Below are positions 38,346-52,900 of a DNA stretch of 64,000 nt, in pieces; the first letter of the stretch is position 1; each line of letters starts with the position of its first letter. Source of the DNA: Amblyornis subalaris. Its lineage: Eukaryota; Chordata; Aves; Passeriformes; Ptilonorhynchidae. Location of the stretch: assembly GCA_018881555.1 (NCBI GenBank), contig JACAXG010000053.1:5569210-5633209 (forward strand). The letters are read 5' to 3'. The notes beneath the pieces were generated by a model. It searched no databases, was not told where the DNA came from, and saw only the letters and a list, made by a program, of their open reading frames with translations. The position numbers and the translations under genes were made by a program.

Positions 38346-41260
38346 GGAAGGTGACTGGCTGCAGGTTGTGACTGGGCTTTCATGCACTTCCTGAGCTGTC
38401 TCCTACTGGCACTACTCTGTTTTCATTTTCAAAGGTGTAAATATAGTTTTCTCTACAAATTATACAGTCAGCTTCTCCACATCCAGGGAAATCGTAAGAG
38501 TCAGCACAGCTGGAAGGCAAATAATATCCTTACCCAGGAAGGCCACATGGTTGATCTCAGTCTTCTCTCTCAGGTAAGGAGGGCTGGGTGAACCCATTAG
38601 GGCATTTCTTCTATACTCTGCCTCTTAGGTTTATCCTGTGCTTCATTTTTCATTCCCAACTTTGTCCTTTATTTTGTCCTCATTCTGCCACCAATTTATT
38701 TTCCAAACCCTATTTATGAGGTTTAAGATACCTAATTTTTCTTACTGCGTTTCCCAGATCACTATCCTGTTAATGTGCAGTAATGCAATCCAAAAGCTGG
38801 CAAGGTTTACAGTTGAAGGCTTCTGAGACACAGCTATGGCTTTACCACTTATCCTATAGCCTCAGGGTAAGCTAAGATTACCACATTTTATAATTTTAGA
38901 AGAGAATACTCATTCTGTAAACAATTATTTGCTAAGTATTTTGTCTTCCTCCTTGTCATCCAGCTTTTTTTTGTTTTTCTCCTAGTTTTCTCAGCCTACT
39001 TTTTTTTTTCAGATGGGGTATAGCTTCACAGAAGAGAGTGAACACCCTCTGCCTGGCCACTTAATTACTTCTCACTTCCTTCTCCCTCTTATGCTTTCCC
39101 TTCCTGAAGTGTTATGCTGACTCCACATGATTATTCACACCCAAATTCAAGGCTTTTTTATCCTTCAAGAGCAAATCCACCTGCAATGGAAAGAATTAGT
39201 ATTGACTTCCTGGTTCAAACTGGCCAAGTTGTCGTTGAGAAACTCCTTGTAAACCTTTTGCCTGCAGGAATCCAATCCAGANATGGTTTGCAAGAGATCT
39301 TTGAAATTTAGCAGGAGAAAAAAATCCTGGGGGGGGCAAAAATGTAAGCTTCTACATGCCCCANGAAATTCTATTCGGGTCTGACAGAGGGAAAAACTGG
39401 GAGAAAAATGCCCTTTATTCCTATGGCTTATGTTGGCAGCAGGACTCTGACAGCCATCCAAGGGGAATGGCCGTGGGCATCCTCATCCCTGGCAGTGCCC
39501 ACAGCACTCAGCGTTGTGCTGGGAGCCTGACTCTCTGGCTGCAGCTAAAAAGCTGTTGTGAAAGTGAAGTTTGGAGACTGCAGAGAGAGAAAAAGGCTGC
39601 TGCACTTTATAACAGCTCTCTCTCAACCCAGTACATAGTGTCTCTCTGATCCCTCTCTTTGCGGGCTCAAGAGCACCCTTATTTTGAAGAAATTGGAGCC
39701 AAACTCCCTTGATGATCACCTGTGCACTGCACACGGTCCAAATCTCAGCAGAGATTTCTGTGAGTAGCTTGGGGCCTTTTCATTTGGGAGGAAAAAATGC
39801 TTCCACAGAGGCAATTTCTTTTTTTTCCTTGGGAAAAGGCATTTGTGTGCTAAGTGTGAGACTATTTTCGTGATTGCTGCCCTGTTTGCTCTCACTATTG
39901 GAACGTCAGTGGAGAATATAACAGAAGGAGGGAAGAAGTGGGAGAAGGATGTGGATGTTAGGACAGGAGAGTGACACCCAGGTGAGCAAATTGTTATTTA
40001 CATTGTAGTGAAGCGTGGTCCCTGGTGACACTTTGTTGGGTGTTTTTACNTCAGGCCAATATACTCGACTTCAGGGCTTTTTCGGCCATCAGTGNTCATC
40101 TGGAGACAAGACTTTGCCCTCAATTTTCTCAGAGCTCCAGGAGTACAGCAGCATCAAGCACATCTCTGTGCTCCTTCAACAATATNAAATATGTTATTAT
40201 AGAAGCAGACGAAAACCAAGGATTGTGGAAATATATAAACACTTTCTCTAGAGCTGCAAATACCTGTTCTCATCTTACAGATGATGACTCTTAATCAGAA
40301 GCTCTGACTGATGCTGGTGATGTCCTTAGCATGAGTAATACAAAAGAATCTGGCAGAACTAANTTCTGAAGATTATATTCTTACTGTAACTTAAGGACGA
40401 CAAAGCTTTAGCAGTAATGAAGTTTTCTGTGAGGAAAATAGCCAGAAGTAACACTTTTTGATGAATTCTAAGTAATTTCTGCTTGAGTTGCAATAGAGGT
40501 GGACTTTGAATGGATGCATTGGCTTCTTTAGAAGGAATTTAAGGAAATTAGGGCTCTGATGATGAAGAAAGGGGGATCTACTTTAAAATCTCTTGCTTCC
40601 CCAGCCTATAGAACAGATAGCTGTGCTGCCTGTCACTCAAACTCTGAAATACCCACTCACAGCACAGTGTTTTTAGATTAATTAAAGCCATCCATGTTGC
40701 TAACTGTCCACCCAAACCTCTGTCCTGTAAGAGGCACAGAAACAGAGGAGCAGCTCTGAGGCCAGCTCAGAGCAGAAATGCACACTGGTGTCTTTACCAT
40801 GCTGTCACCATTCAGATCCCTCAGACTCCCTTGCTTTGAGGAAGATTTTCCACAGTGTCCATTATGTGCTGCACACTCACATGGCTGTGCCTGTGCCCAG
40901 TCATTGCAGACTTGGATAAAGGACACCTCTCAGACAGGAGGCTTGAGTTCAGTCATAGCAACTGAATCTTTCAAATAAGAGCCAAACAGGACCAAGTGTT
41001 TTCTGCGCTCNCAAGAAAGGAGATGCTGTCTAAAAATCTTCTAACTGCTAAGTACTTATTTACAGTAATTGTTGGGTCAATGGGTAAATCCTCCCATGAG
41101 TGGAAAAGCTGTGACTTATAGAACTGTGAGGCTTGATGGTACGAGGTTGTGTTGTCCCTCCTTTGGTGCCTTTGGTTGGAAGTATGAAGATACTCACAGA
41201 GCAGATGTGGCCCAGAGTAGTTGTACCTGTCCAGAAGCATGTCAGCTCTGAACACTTCCA
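38346..41260. other. Intergenic sequence, no gene recognised
   Basis: Unique sequence with short pyrimidine-rich stretches near 38930-39010. The small open frames (under 100 codons) look random and several contain N bases. Confidence 0.55.
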
Positions 41261-41381
41261 GGCTTTGAACACTTCCAGGGATGGGGCAGCCACAACCTCT
41301 CTGGGCAACCTGTGCCGGGGCCTCACCACCCTCACAGTAAGAGGACTTGCACCACTGCCTTTCTCAGAGTGGGTGGCAGAA
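41261..41381 (-). mobile_element. CR1 3'-region piece within a duplicated 121-bp block (copy 1)
   Basis: CTTTGAACACTTCCAGGGAT through CCTCACCACCCTCACAGTAA is reverse-oriented CR1. It is followed by a non-CR1 tail ending GAGTGGGTGGCAGAA. The whole block recurs at 43869-43989 with one mismatch. On the left it is not preceded by the rest of the CR1 end. Instead a 17-bp tandem copy of GAACACTTCCAGGCTTT (41250-41266) abuts it. Confidence 0.85.
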
Positions 41382-43743
41382 GGGCAGAAGGGCATAAGTG
41401 AAGGGCATAAGGACCAGGAATGGAATATGTACAGGGAAAGGCACTAGTTTTGCCTCTAGTGCACAGATACAGCCAGTGCCCAGCTGCTNGGGCAAACCAA
41501 GATTTTGACAAGCGATCCTTAATTCTGTTTTCTCATCTTGTGAGTTTCTAACACAGAATCGCATGTGAATCATCTCTTTAGCCTTAGGCCTCAATGGTCT
41601 CCATCTGAGCTGCTTGTCTGGGCTTCCTTTGCAGCCAGTCAACAGATAGAGACATTTCTGAGGCATAATCACTCTGGATGTGCCGGGGAGGCAGCNAGTA
41701 GCTCCAGCAAAAGTTTCTCTTAAAAAAGATGGAGATATCTTGCCTTTGATCTTTCAAAGGGGGATGCTTTAAACTCTTCTGTTAATATAGTAATGGATGC
41801 CCTAAAAGAAAAGGAGAAAATTACTAGCTTTAAAAAAAGTAATGAGAAAGGTATTTTTTTCCTGGTCTGGCTTTCACCTTCCACAGAAGTGAAAAAGATG
41901 TCTCCTCAATACTTCCGTGTTGTTCTGCACCCAGCAGGCACCACGGAGTTTGATAGGGATCTGTCTGACTTGGAGTGTGAGCTCCTAACAAGAGCAGTGC
42001 AATTTGTAGCTTGTATTTAACAACTGGTTCAAGCCAGAACCTCTTAAAGGCAAGGTTCTGAGCAACTTCCCTCTGCATCCTGAAATTAAACATTAACATA
42101 ATAAGGAAGTTCAGTTCCTAACTTAATCTAACTTAATGAACAAGCACATGTTCAATTAGTCTCTGAGGTACTCTGCACTGATTCGTGGAATTGGAAATAT
42201 CTCCCAGAGTATCAATACTCTTGCTGTCAGATGGCAGCAAGTCTGTCAGTTCCAGTTGTGCCATGTCCTGAAGCTGATTCATNTCAACCTGCTGCGGCTG
42301 CTGCCTGTCAGAATTTCTCAGGTGAAATGGCTGTGCTGGTACTTCTCCTTTGGAGGAAGTGTCACGTATCCCTCTGCATCTGTCCACCTGGTGTGTCAAG
42401 TTTGTCTCTGGCCACAGGATATTTCTTCTAATGTTATTGCTGTTTGCAGTCATTGCTCTTCATTATATGTATCCTCGCAGTTGCTTCTTACAAAATGGTG
42501 ACAGCTCCCAGTACCCCAGATTATGTTTCCTTTTTNCCTTCCCCCCACTCCATCTCTTTTTCCCATGTACCTGCTGGTTGCTGTGGCTTTGACATGAGTT
42601 CCTAGTAAGCAGTCAAGAGCAGGCACTCTTGTTTTCAGTTTTCTGTTGAATAAAATGTCAGCAAGTAACAAGTTGTGTTACATTGGTACCACTCCATTAT
42701 TTAACAGCACTAAGTACAGATCAGAATTGGCATCCATTCCTGTATATTCCTTAACGTTTTCTGCCTGCCTTCAGAGGCTGGAGATGATGGNGGTTATGGT
42801 TATATAAATAAACTTATATTTCAGAGCAGAACAGTTAAACAGGACCCTGATAAATATCAGACTTTCCTGTATCAGGTATCCCAGGCCTAGCATAAGGGTT
42901 CAAATTTGGGATGTCATTTCTCTAAGCTGTTATGTTTTCTAGCAACAGGAAAATGTCCCAGGAAAATGANAATACTCTCAATACACATCTAGGATAAGGG
43001 CCTGCTGACTGTAGATTTTCCTTTCCAGCCAGGACATGCAAGCTCGTTCCTCCTTTGCATTGGGAACAAGTACTTGCTGTGTCATATGACACGTCTTACT
43101 ACTTCCTTGATGAATTCATTTGTTTAGGATCAGGACAAATCTCTAGACCCTTTTCTTAGAGTTTTCAGTCCCTAAATGAGTTTCCTTTGCCCATTTTATA
43201 ATTTTGCAATGACATCTTAAAAATGACCACTCCAGTCTCTTTAAGCATCCATCTGATGCTAAGAGCACCCCNCAATTCGAGCTTGATAAAAGTTATCAGT
43301 AAAGACAGTATAATGTGCTGGGCACAGTATGTAAATAGTTTTAATTACATTTTGTAAAAAACTTGTTTGTAAGAGCAGGTTTGAAGAACAAAGTCTGTAT
43401 TCTGTGTTTACTGTTGGTTTTTATCTGCTTGATTCATATAAAATCTGACTCNGGACCTTGAACCACAGCCCAGTTTTTAAGTGGGTGAGTGTGCCTCCAG
43501 CCACCAAAACTTTCCTAGGTTTGCATTTGACTTGCGAATCATGTTTCTGTAGCTGAATATTGTTCTTATAAGTACTATTTCCCAGGTCCCTGTGGCAGAA
43601 AATTTCAGCTAAAACTTATCTCTGGGGAATGAGAGCATGAACCTTTTTAGTTGTGGTGCTGGCAACCATTCCTTCCTTCTCCTCTTGAGGTTGGCGTTTT
43701 GTTGGCATTTGTGACACCCACGCCACTGCTGTGCAGCTCAAAG
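41382..43743. other. Intergenic sequence between the two related CR1 pieces
   Basis: Unique sequence with no recognised gene. Small frames at 41793-42020 (plus) and 42133-42453 (minus) have no domain I can name. Confidence 0.5.
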
Positions 43744-43744
43744 A

Positions 43745-43989
43745 GAATCACNGAGTCCCAGAATGACTTAGGTTGGAAGGGACCTTCCAGATCATCTCAT
43801 TCCAACTCCCCTGACATGGTTAAGGACACCTTCCACTAGACCAGGTTGCTGAGAGCCCCATCCAACCTGGCTTTGAACACTTCCAGGGATGGGGCAGCCA
43901 CAACCTCTCTGGGCAACCTGTGCCGGGGCCTCACCACCCTCACAGTAAGAGGACTTGCACCACTGCCTTTTTCAGAGTGGGTGGCAGAA
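43745..43989 (-). mobile_element. CR1 LINE 3' end, with duplicated block (copy 2)
   Basis: The copy starts at ATCACNGAGTCCCAGAATGA, reads on through TTAGGTTGGAAGGGACCTTC, TTCCACTAGACCAGGTTGC and CCATCCAACCTGGC to the CCTCACCACCCTCACAGTAA segment. The CR1 match stops at about 43947 and the remaining 42 bases match only the 41.3-kb copy. This is the more complete of the two. Confidence 0.93.
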
Positions 43990-46900
43990 AATTTTGTGTT
44001 GTGATTACTTTCACAGGCCTCTCACTCCTTCAGCTTCTCAAGAGCTTTGTCACTAGCAGTGGCACTCGTTTCTCGAGCGCTTTGCTGTGTCCTCAGCTCA
44101 GCAGAGTGCCAGGCTTAGAAAGCTGGTTCTGGCAGCTCTGTCAGGCACAAATTTGCATTCAACATTTGCCTCTCCAAGGAATCTTTAAACCCTTTCTTGT
44201 CTGTCAGGCTAGGTATACTAATGATAACATCAACCTCCCTCGTGTGATCATTTCCTAAACCATTCTAGAAAATGAGATGGATTAATGAAGACTTATTATT
44301 TAAATTGCTGAAGGTACCCAGCTCGTTTTGACTGAACACAGGAGCTTCTGCCATGACTGCTACAACCAGAATGGATGTCTATTGGTCCCTAAGCATCCAG
44401 CACATCCCAGTTGTAAGATTATATGCCTTGGTTTAGACCTCATAAACTAAAGCAGCTGTGACTAAATTTCTGAGAGCGTGGTCACATGCTAAGTTGGTTG
44501 TATGTGAAAGCATGAAGCTCTGCACGGGTTAATTCGCTCCCCTGANAGCTCACTGATTTCAACTTGCCTCGGGTATCTGTGCTGCCCACTGCAATCTTCA
44601 GCGAAGTTATACCCTTTTTTCGTCTTGTTTTTGGTCTCAGGCTTTGTTCTCGAAGTCTACAGAGCCAAGACTGAGTGATCCATTCCCTGTCTGGTATCTC
44701 TCTGACTGCCATGGCTTAACCTGGCTCTCTGCACCAGCTCCTGGCTTTTTCCAGAGCTCTGGAATGCTGTGGTTCCCTGCCCTGNCCCTGGCCGCTGTCA
44801 GCTCGCAGTAGCTGTGGCTCAGAAAATGTTCAGGTCTTGCACTTTGAAGTCTATGGATGGCACTCATAANTATCACTTATCTCTGAAACGTGCTCCCCAA
44901 TGCCGAAAATGTTTACAGAGATAATTTGCTGTGGATAGGCAAAAAACTGCTGGCCATATAATAGTAATTAAAAAAATTTCCATTTCAGCACTCGAGGGTT
45001 TCCATCTTCAATGCAAAAATGTCACAGGTCTCAGCAGCCCTGTCACCCTCAGCAGACCACTGTGCTGTTACTCAGCATACCCTGCTTTTATTGCAATTAC
45101 GTTTGAAATAAGTTAAGATTTTCAAAAGAACTTTGGATTTTTGTTTTCTTTTAAGTTTTAAACTCTCACTTCAAATAAGAAGAGTCTGCTAACATAGTTT
45201 GCCCTGTTTCTTAGATACTACATTATGCATTTACCTGATTATTTTACCTTTTCCTCTCTATTCTTTGATTTTCCATGTTTCACAAATGACACAGTAGCCC
45301 TAAATATAGCAGAAGATTGCTCATGAGACTCTCTTAAATTAATCCCATTAAAATAATTGATTAAACTTGGTTCTTGACTAAAAATTAAATCTTCTTTTTT
45401 TCCTCTTTGTTTGACTCAAGGTCAATTTTAAGCACCTTTGTCATTNTTCAGCAGATAGGCGCAATGTTCTGGAAAACATTTTGAGGAGAAATAGCACAGA
45501 AAAAGCTTGTTCCCACACAGTCTTAAAGCCCTGGGGTTCGATTCTGTAGCACGATGAAAGATCACATCTATAATCTGCTCCTTAAACTTGGGACCTCTAA
45601 TGTGTAGAGCTAAGTGTGTGTTTAAGTATCTGAAAACTTCGTGTTGTCTGTTTACCTGAGTCAGCCCTCTGGATGGTGATAATTAAATTCAAGTACACTC
45701 TGAAAGCATGCCTGGCTCATTTTCAGCTGGTACAGTAAAAAGACCTTTCTCCAAGGGGGTGATAATGCTGGGGAAATACCAACTGAGGAATCCCCCACCA
45801 AATTCAGCACATCGCCTGCCCTGGGTAGTTATTTCTTTGCTGCTGCTTCTTGCTGCCTTTAGAGTAGATCTTCAAGTCATGTAGACTGGACATAAACATG
45901 AAGAAATCATTGCTCCCAAACACAATTCTATGTATTTTTTTCTCCTGTCTCCTTAAAACTCTTATGGGAGAGATACTCAGTGAAAAGTTATCTTTACAGT
46001 ATGGCAGGCTGCTGCCAGGAACTCAGCATGAATGATCAAACAATTTTACTATTCTGTTTTTAACACAGCATACTGAGGTAAGGAAGGATTGCGTCCTACA
46101 CAAATATAACACAAAATCAGAATAATATTTTCTGATTCGGGTATCAGCATGTGGGAAAGAAAAGAAAAACTTTGCTCTGAAGTCAGCCATTTAGATGGTG
46201 CTTTGGCAGAGAGAAAGTCAAAAGTTCTGCTGAAATATGGAAAGAAATACGTGGAACATGGAGATCAAAGCCAGCCTTCACTGTAGGATAACCAGCTGTC
46301 ATTGGCTGGTCTCTCTGTGGTGTATTTATTTAAATACATATGTATTCAAATAGTAATTGTTCTACATTTCTAAAGCTCTCTCTCTTCCATTTGCATATTG
46401 GTCTTGCATAATTTTGAATGGGACTAAATTGCTTCACTAATTTTGACTAATAATTTAAATGAAGCTGCCAAAAAGTTATAACCCTAATTTACCTAATACA
46501 ACTACTTCTATGAACTTTCCTTCAAGCTACTGCCTGAGTAAATATATTAAAGTTCAAGTGGTGTAATTTATCTCAGACCTTCTGCAGTTAGAGTCCTGTG
46601 CGATAGTTGAAAACCAATACAGTGTTAAAATGACAATACTGGAACAAATTGTTCAGATTCTTTAATTATGTTACATATGTTAAGAGCTTGAAAGTAATAT
46701 CTGCAGCATACCAGTGCTTTAATACTGAGACTATCAAGTTCTGGCTTTGACAAAAAATGCTTATATACATGATTGCAAGGACCATTTAAGGGACAGGTTA
46801 GGGCAGAAAACAGTGGGGACTATTGAGACAGAAACCAGAAAAATGAGTGGTGTAAAACATTTATTCATCAAGAACATTTGTTTTATCACGACAATTTCCC

Positions 46901-49900
46901 CCCAATCCAGCGTTAGAATGGTTAAACTTGAACCCAAACATTTGGTAACTGTGCCCTGCTTGGAAGCATTTATAAAAGGCTAATATTTAGCAGGTGGTAA
47001 AATTTTCCTACCAAGGATCTCCAAGCATTTTACAAAACATTAATAATGAGGCTTCATAAAAAATTAAAGTGTAGCATTTCCAGATGTGTCTGCTCCTGCA
47101 GGCAGGTGGTTCGAAGCTGTGCCTCTGCTTGGTGCTCCCTGTCCCAGCCAGAAAGGAAATCCTTGGATAGCTGTCGGAGTGTTCAGGGATGTACAGAGGA
47201 GCTCACGTACCCCAGCTTTTCACGCTCCGATGGAAGCATCCAACAAACCCCCAGGATTCAGCACGGAGACAAACAGAGACCTGACAAATCTCTTCCTGTG
47301 ACATTGTTGAGCACCACCTGCACTGGAGGAAGGAGGGGCATGTGGAAAGGTTAGAAAACTTCCTGAAGGTGACACTGCCAGGAGCAGGCAGAGCNGGAGC
47401 AAGAATCCAGTGTTGACTCCGAGTCTTGTGCCTGCATCACCGGGCTGGCTTTTATTCCAGGGAGCTACAGCTCAAATGGGAAATGAGATGCTCTGCAAAG
47501 GTATTAGACAGCTGAACAGATTGTGAGCACTCTGGACAATCTCGTGATTACAGCCCTTGTGAGCTTTGCTTAACTGCTGGGTAAATTGGATTAAACAATT
47601 ATGAATAGGTACGAGGCACCTAAGAGGATGTAACGTGCTAGGAACAAACGTTTTTCCGTCAAGGATAACGCAAGATTTTCTACAGAAATGAATAATAAAA
47701 AAATATTTTACTCCTGAAAAATTCTTTGTAGGAACCGGTGAAAAAAGCTAATTGTTGTGGAGGAAGAGAAAGTTGTTATAGAAACACAGAGAGACAGATA
47801 CAGAAATGTCAGAAGTGGCAGAATGGCCCGAGGCTGNGTACCAGTACTCGGTGATTAATGTAATTTGCAATCTGTAAAAGAATGATCAGTGAGGTGGCAA
47901 CGTTTGCAATACGACAGAATTGTCTGGGATAATTAAAACAAGAGAAGACCAAAGAGCNCCACTGAGATGGCTAAGCTAGGTCACTGAGCATCAGATGAAA
48001 ATTAATGTGGGTATTGCATTTTGGAAGAATTACCTGAACTACTGTCAGAGGTCAAAGTTAATGGCAAGTAAAAAAAGAAAGTTTCGAATGAAAACGTCAC
48101 TGCAAACCTAGGAATGGCATGGAAGAATTTATGGATTTATATGGATTTTTTAATGCTGAATAAATCTGTGGTGTGTTTATTTGGAACATTTCAATTCTGG
48201 TTATCATGTGAAAAGAATGAGCAGCNGAAAAGAAGAATTTAGAAGCAACTAGGAAGAACGACATGGAAAAATNTCCATGTAAGTTTGAAATTAGGATTAT
48301 CTGGAGGAGAAGTGAATAGGTGGCTGTAGAAGTGCACATTTAAAGACAGTTAAGGGAAGATATTTCATGTTCTTGTAGTTTTAATTATGATACAAGAGCA
48401 AAAAGATGTTCAAACAATCCAAACATCAAACAAAAAACATTAAAACTTATCATATTTAACTGAAGACAGAATGGATAATAGGTAGCAATGGATACAATAC
48501 TATACTNTCATCCTGAGGCCAGGAGTAGAACCAGATGGAGGAATTTAAAAGATATTTATGTCCTCAATTAGAGCATACTACAGTATGCATAGAACTGAAG
48601 AGAAAGGATAGTAAAAACAAACATTAAAGTAAGGACATGGAGTGGCTATTTCATCTTGACCTTAAAAAGTTGGATTTTGTCTTCCTCGTCCAAAGCATCT
48701 GGGACTGTCAACAGCTGCTGACATGATCCTAGATGAGTTGGTGTCGTTGAGTCTATCCATTTGGAAGTCAAAGGTGCTAATTAGAAGAATCAATATGAAC
48801 AATAGCAAAACCCAGCAGATTGTGCCACTTTCATATTTTGGATGATCAGATGCTTCATTCTTTTTAATCAGGGAATTTATTTTCACGGGGGTCTATAAAA
48901 TTGAACCTAATAGTTAGTTTAGGCAGTATGTTTATCTTTAGATTCAGGTACTTCTGTTTATAAGGAATGCTTTTATAGTTATTTTCAGTCTCAGTCAGCA
49001 GGAGACAGTCAGTGTATAGGCACAGAGTAGTTCCTTTATCAGTGTTGAGGAGCACATGACCTATATAGCCCTGCCATCTGCCCGTCTCTTACGCCAAGGT
49101 AAATCTGCCTCACTCAACTACTTCATAAAAGAAAGGAAATACAGCTATGGCCAATTTACTAACAACCAGAAATCCTCAACTGTCATATCAAATTCAGAAC
49201 AAGGATCAGAGCAAAGTGGTTTTGCTGTTGCGCCGTGGCCATGGCTGTAGATATGCGAGCAAACCAGAGGTCAGAAATATTTCCATTTGAAACGAACAAT
49301 CATTTGCAAAATAAAAGGTTATCCCACAGAACCACGGAGACTCCTGTCTCCATCTCTTGTTTTCTTCCTGTCTGTTTTAATGGCTGGGTTTTCCATCCTG
49401 CTGGAGAAAACAACAGAATGTGCCTCAGGTGTGTCCGAGCTCAGTGTCTTGTCCTTTTGTACTGCTGAGTTTATGTCTTTTCCATTTCCCTAATATTGTG
49501 GATGTCCACAAACTAACAAGTCTCATGAGTTGTGTCTTGTCAATTGATCTTAAATTTTGATGGACTCGATGCAATGTGATATAAAGGCCATAAATCTCCT
49601 GGAAGACAGCTTTCACTTTCTGATGTAATTGGAGTGGAGGNAAAAATTAAGCAGTACAGATGTGAGAGGACATCAATTACACAGTTTGGTTTGAAAACAT
49701 TTTTTACCATATATTTCTTTCAGAAAGAGATTCACATGTCACGGGTGCTGGGCAGGCAGAACACATAACTAGGGGGACCTGTGTGGTGACCTGAGTCCTC
49801 TTGGTCACAACTCAGCAGCACCTCAGGTTAGTGGCAGAAGTGGCTGCCCTGGCTGCCAAGCTGTGAACCCCCATTCGCCTGGGGCTGCCTTGGCTCAGTG

Positions 49901-52900
49901 TAACTGGGTATAAATAACCACGAGTTGCCTGATGTGGGTGTTACAGAAACCTTCCCCCCTCCTGCCCCTATTATTTAAACACCTTATTAAAAGTGGTCGC
50001 CTTGCCCCCTGAAAGAATTATGTTTCAGCAGAACCTTGCTGTGTGTTGAAGAGTTTATGTTTTTCACGTCATGAGGAATAGTGCTGAGATTTGTTTTGAA
50101 AACATAGATCAATGAGCATTTAAAGGGTTGCATTTAAGTAGCTCTTCAGTCCATATCTGTATCTTTTTTTTTCTTTTCATTTCTCCTGAAAAATGCCTGG
50201 TTCCTATCTTCTGCTGTATTATCCAGAAGGTAGAGACTTCTGCTGGGGATGTACCAGCGTTACAGCTTCCCAGGCAGGAGCACTCAGCTGGCAGCTGCAC
50301 CACAGCAGCTGAACTGGAACCCCTTTGCTCTCCTGCCAGAGCTGATCACGCTCCACTGCTGTGCTCCAAAGGCAGAGGAGTTTGCTCAGACTCCATCAGG
50401 GTGAAGAAAGAAAGAGGTGTGAGGCAGAGGAGAAGACATGGGAGTGCACCTGCTTAGCCATTTGCTGCTCTGCAGTTTGAAGTGTACAGCACAAGTGCCC
50501 TCTACCTCTGCCAAAACACCAGTTAGTTCTTTCCNCAGCATCCCTGGAGCCATAAAATGTCATTCCAGACCTCTTCAGGTGCTAAAGCTTATTTNGAAAC
50601 ACCTTCATACTCTATGGCATTTTATAACTCTTGTTCTAGAGACCTGAAGTTGACTGGACATAAGTTGGTGAAAGTCCTTATTATAGGATGTTCACAGCTG
50701 AGCTCCTTAAATATGAAGGGATTCTACTCTGAGAGCTTGGTCTTCTGTTATGGAAACAAGGCTTATAGTTATACCCAGCCTTTTCTTAGTTCTGTATTTA
50801 AAACCAATACTTACAGTTCTTCAGAGTTAATTTCAGGTTTTTAGTACTCCTAAGCTTTCTTTGTCCTCTCTTTGGTCCAAAAATGCATAGCTTTTTTCTT
50901 TACTTGTACCTATAAATAAAAACATTTTTCTCTTAATCTTGGAGTCTGTAACACTCTGTCCCTATCAGTCCTGATCACAGGTACACCTATGAGCTTTAAA
51001 ACCTCTCCTAGAGAATATTCCCTTATTTTTCTGTGTGCTTCACTCTGATTTTTAACTAATTTCCTACATTTTTCTCATACCTCCTTGCAATCCCTTCTCT
51101 CTCTGTTCAGTTTATCCCACAGTCTGCATGAACCTCACTCCACCAGAGTGTCTGTCTTGTCACACTTCACTCCCACTGCTGGGACCTTCTCTTTAATGGA
51201 CAGTTCATGCTTCCAGAATTTCCTGATTTCCCTTTGAGCGATCCTTTCTGAGAAATACCACCCCTTTTAACTCAGCCATTACCACCTACCAGTAGCAGGG
51301 CTTTGGGGATTCTTTTTAAAGGTCTACCTTTGTTGCATTTAAACTCCATTGGTTTTAATAGCCNAGCCATTAAAAAGCCAGAGAGTGAAAGCTGTAAGAA
51401 TAATGCAGAGAATCTTAACTTGGCTATTAAAGGAGACTGGTTTCTAAACACAAGAAGTATTGTCAGTGAGACACTGCCTGGGGCCCTGGAAACACTCCAG
51501 CCTACAGTGCAGGAGATTTTTCATGGTGGCAGCGGGGTGTGTGCAATTACATCCCTACCTGTGGTTCGGCTTGGATCGTTGCTGTGGCTCAGTGCAGCTG
51601 CCTGGCAGTGCCAGGGCCAGATGCCACGAGCAAGAGGTCACAGCCCACGATGATTAGACAGTCACCTGATGGGAGGGTGTAGTAAGGGCCTTTCAGCCTC
51701 TTTGGGGTCACCTGCATGTGCTGTTCTGTGCCCCTTTGACTGTGCTCTCCTCCCACGGGAGAGCCTCTCACAGGGAGCCACGAAGGCTTTTTTATGGCTG
51801 AGTGATTAGATGAGTCTCACTGGCTCTGATTAGATCTGGTTCAGCAAGGTTAAAGCAGCTGCTTTAAAGATTGTCTGGCAGACTGGGGAAGGATGTCCTG
51901 TTTGACTGTCTGGGCTGACTTCAGACGATCCCCTCCCAGAAATCCGGTTGGTTCGATAAGAATTCCCAAGACTCAGGTTCCGAGTTNGCTGTTTCTGAGC
52001 GGGTTAGCCATCATTGAGCCTGGCTCTTGAGATCCAAACCAATCCNATGGATGTCACCGACTTGCTGTGCATTCAAGAAACCCCTGGCCAAAAGTGCTGC
52101 TAGGACACTGCAGCTCCAAGCTGAGACAAGGCTGTAAAACTGGGGACTGAGGGCTCCNGACAACCTGCCTGTCATTCCTAAATTCACCGAGTAAGTTGCT
52201 TTGTGAGATACCAGCTCAACAAATGTATGCTGCAAGTTAAGATTGTGTTTCTCTATAGCTTGTGAATGACCAGCAGTAGGATTTCTGAACTAGAGACAGA
52301 GTTAATGAGTTTCACTGAGATTCTTGAAGTCTAATGCTTGATAAAGACACCTCAGTTTAGGCTCCCAGAAGTGTACACAGTACTTGCAAAAGCAAAAAGT
52401 AGTAAAGGCTAACATTTGCCTATAAAGATTTGGTGACTCAATCTATAAAGGAAGCAGACGAATTAACTGAGAATTGCCGTTTCTAAAATAATTTCCTTCC
52501 ATAACTGTATTACAGGTTATTTTAATGGGAGATGCTGTTTACGCAGAAATAAAAGCATGTAATTTCGAATTTCATATCAGGCTATTTAATTTCATAATGA
52601 GCAGAGGAAAAAAAATTGAAATATACATAGAATAAGTTGTTTGTATCAATGTGAAATGGCAAAATACTAAACCCAATAAAGTCCCCTAAATAAACTGCCA
52701 TGGATGAAACCCTGTGCTTAAAAGTCAATTGCTTTTTGATGAGGCTGGAAAAAATGTTGTTTTTTCCTCCAGCCCAAATACTGTCAAAAAGATATTCATA
52801 TATACGTGCTGTCTGGCTGTTTGGGAGGAAGATTGCTACAAGCCTTGCTTATCTGGGTGTTTGTGATGTATGTGTTATGACATCATCTCAAAATGTACTG

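Noticed and set aside
45525..45560. GGTTCGATTC word resembling a tRNA B box
   Set aside because: There is no convincing A box or cloverleaf upstream and the second half of the B box is off consensus.
49740..50040. Possible LTR with a TATAAATAA promoter word
   Set aside because: No TG...CA boundaries, poly(A) signal or family resemblance could be established.
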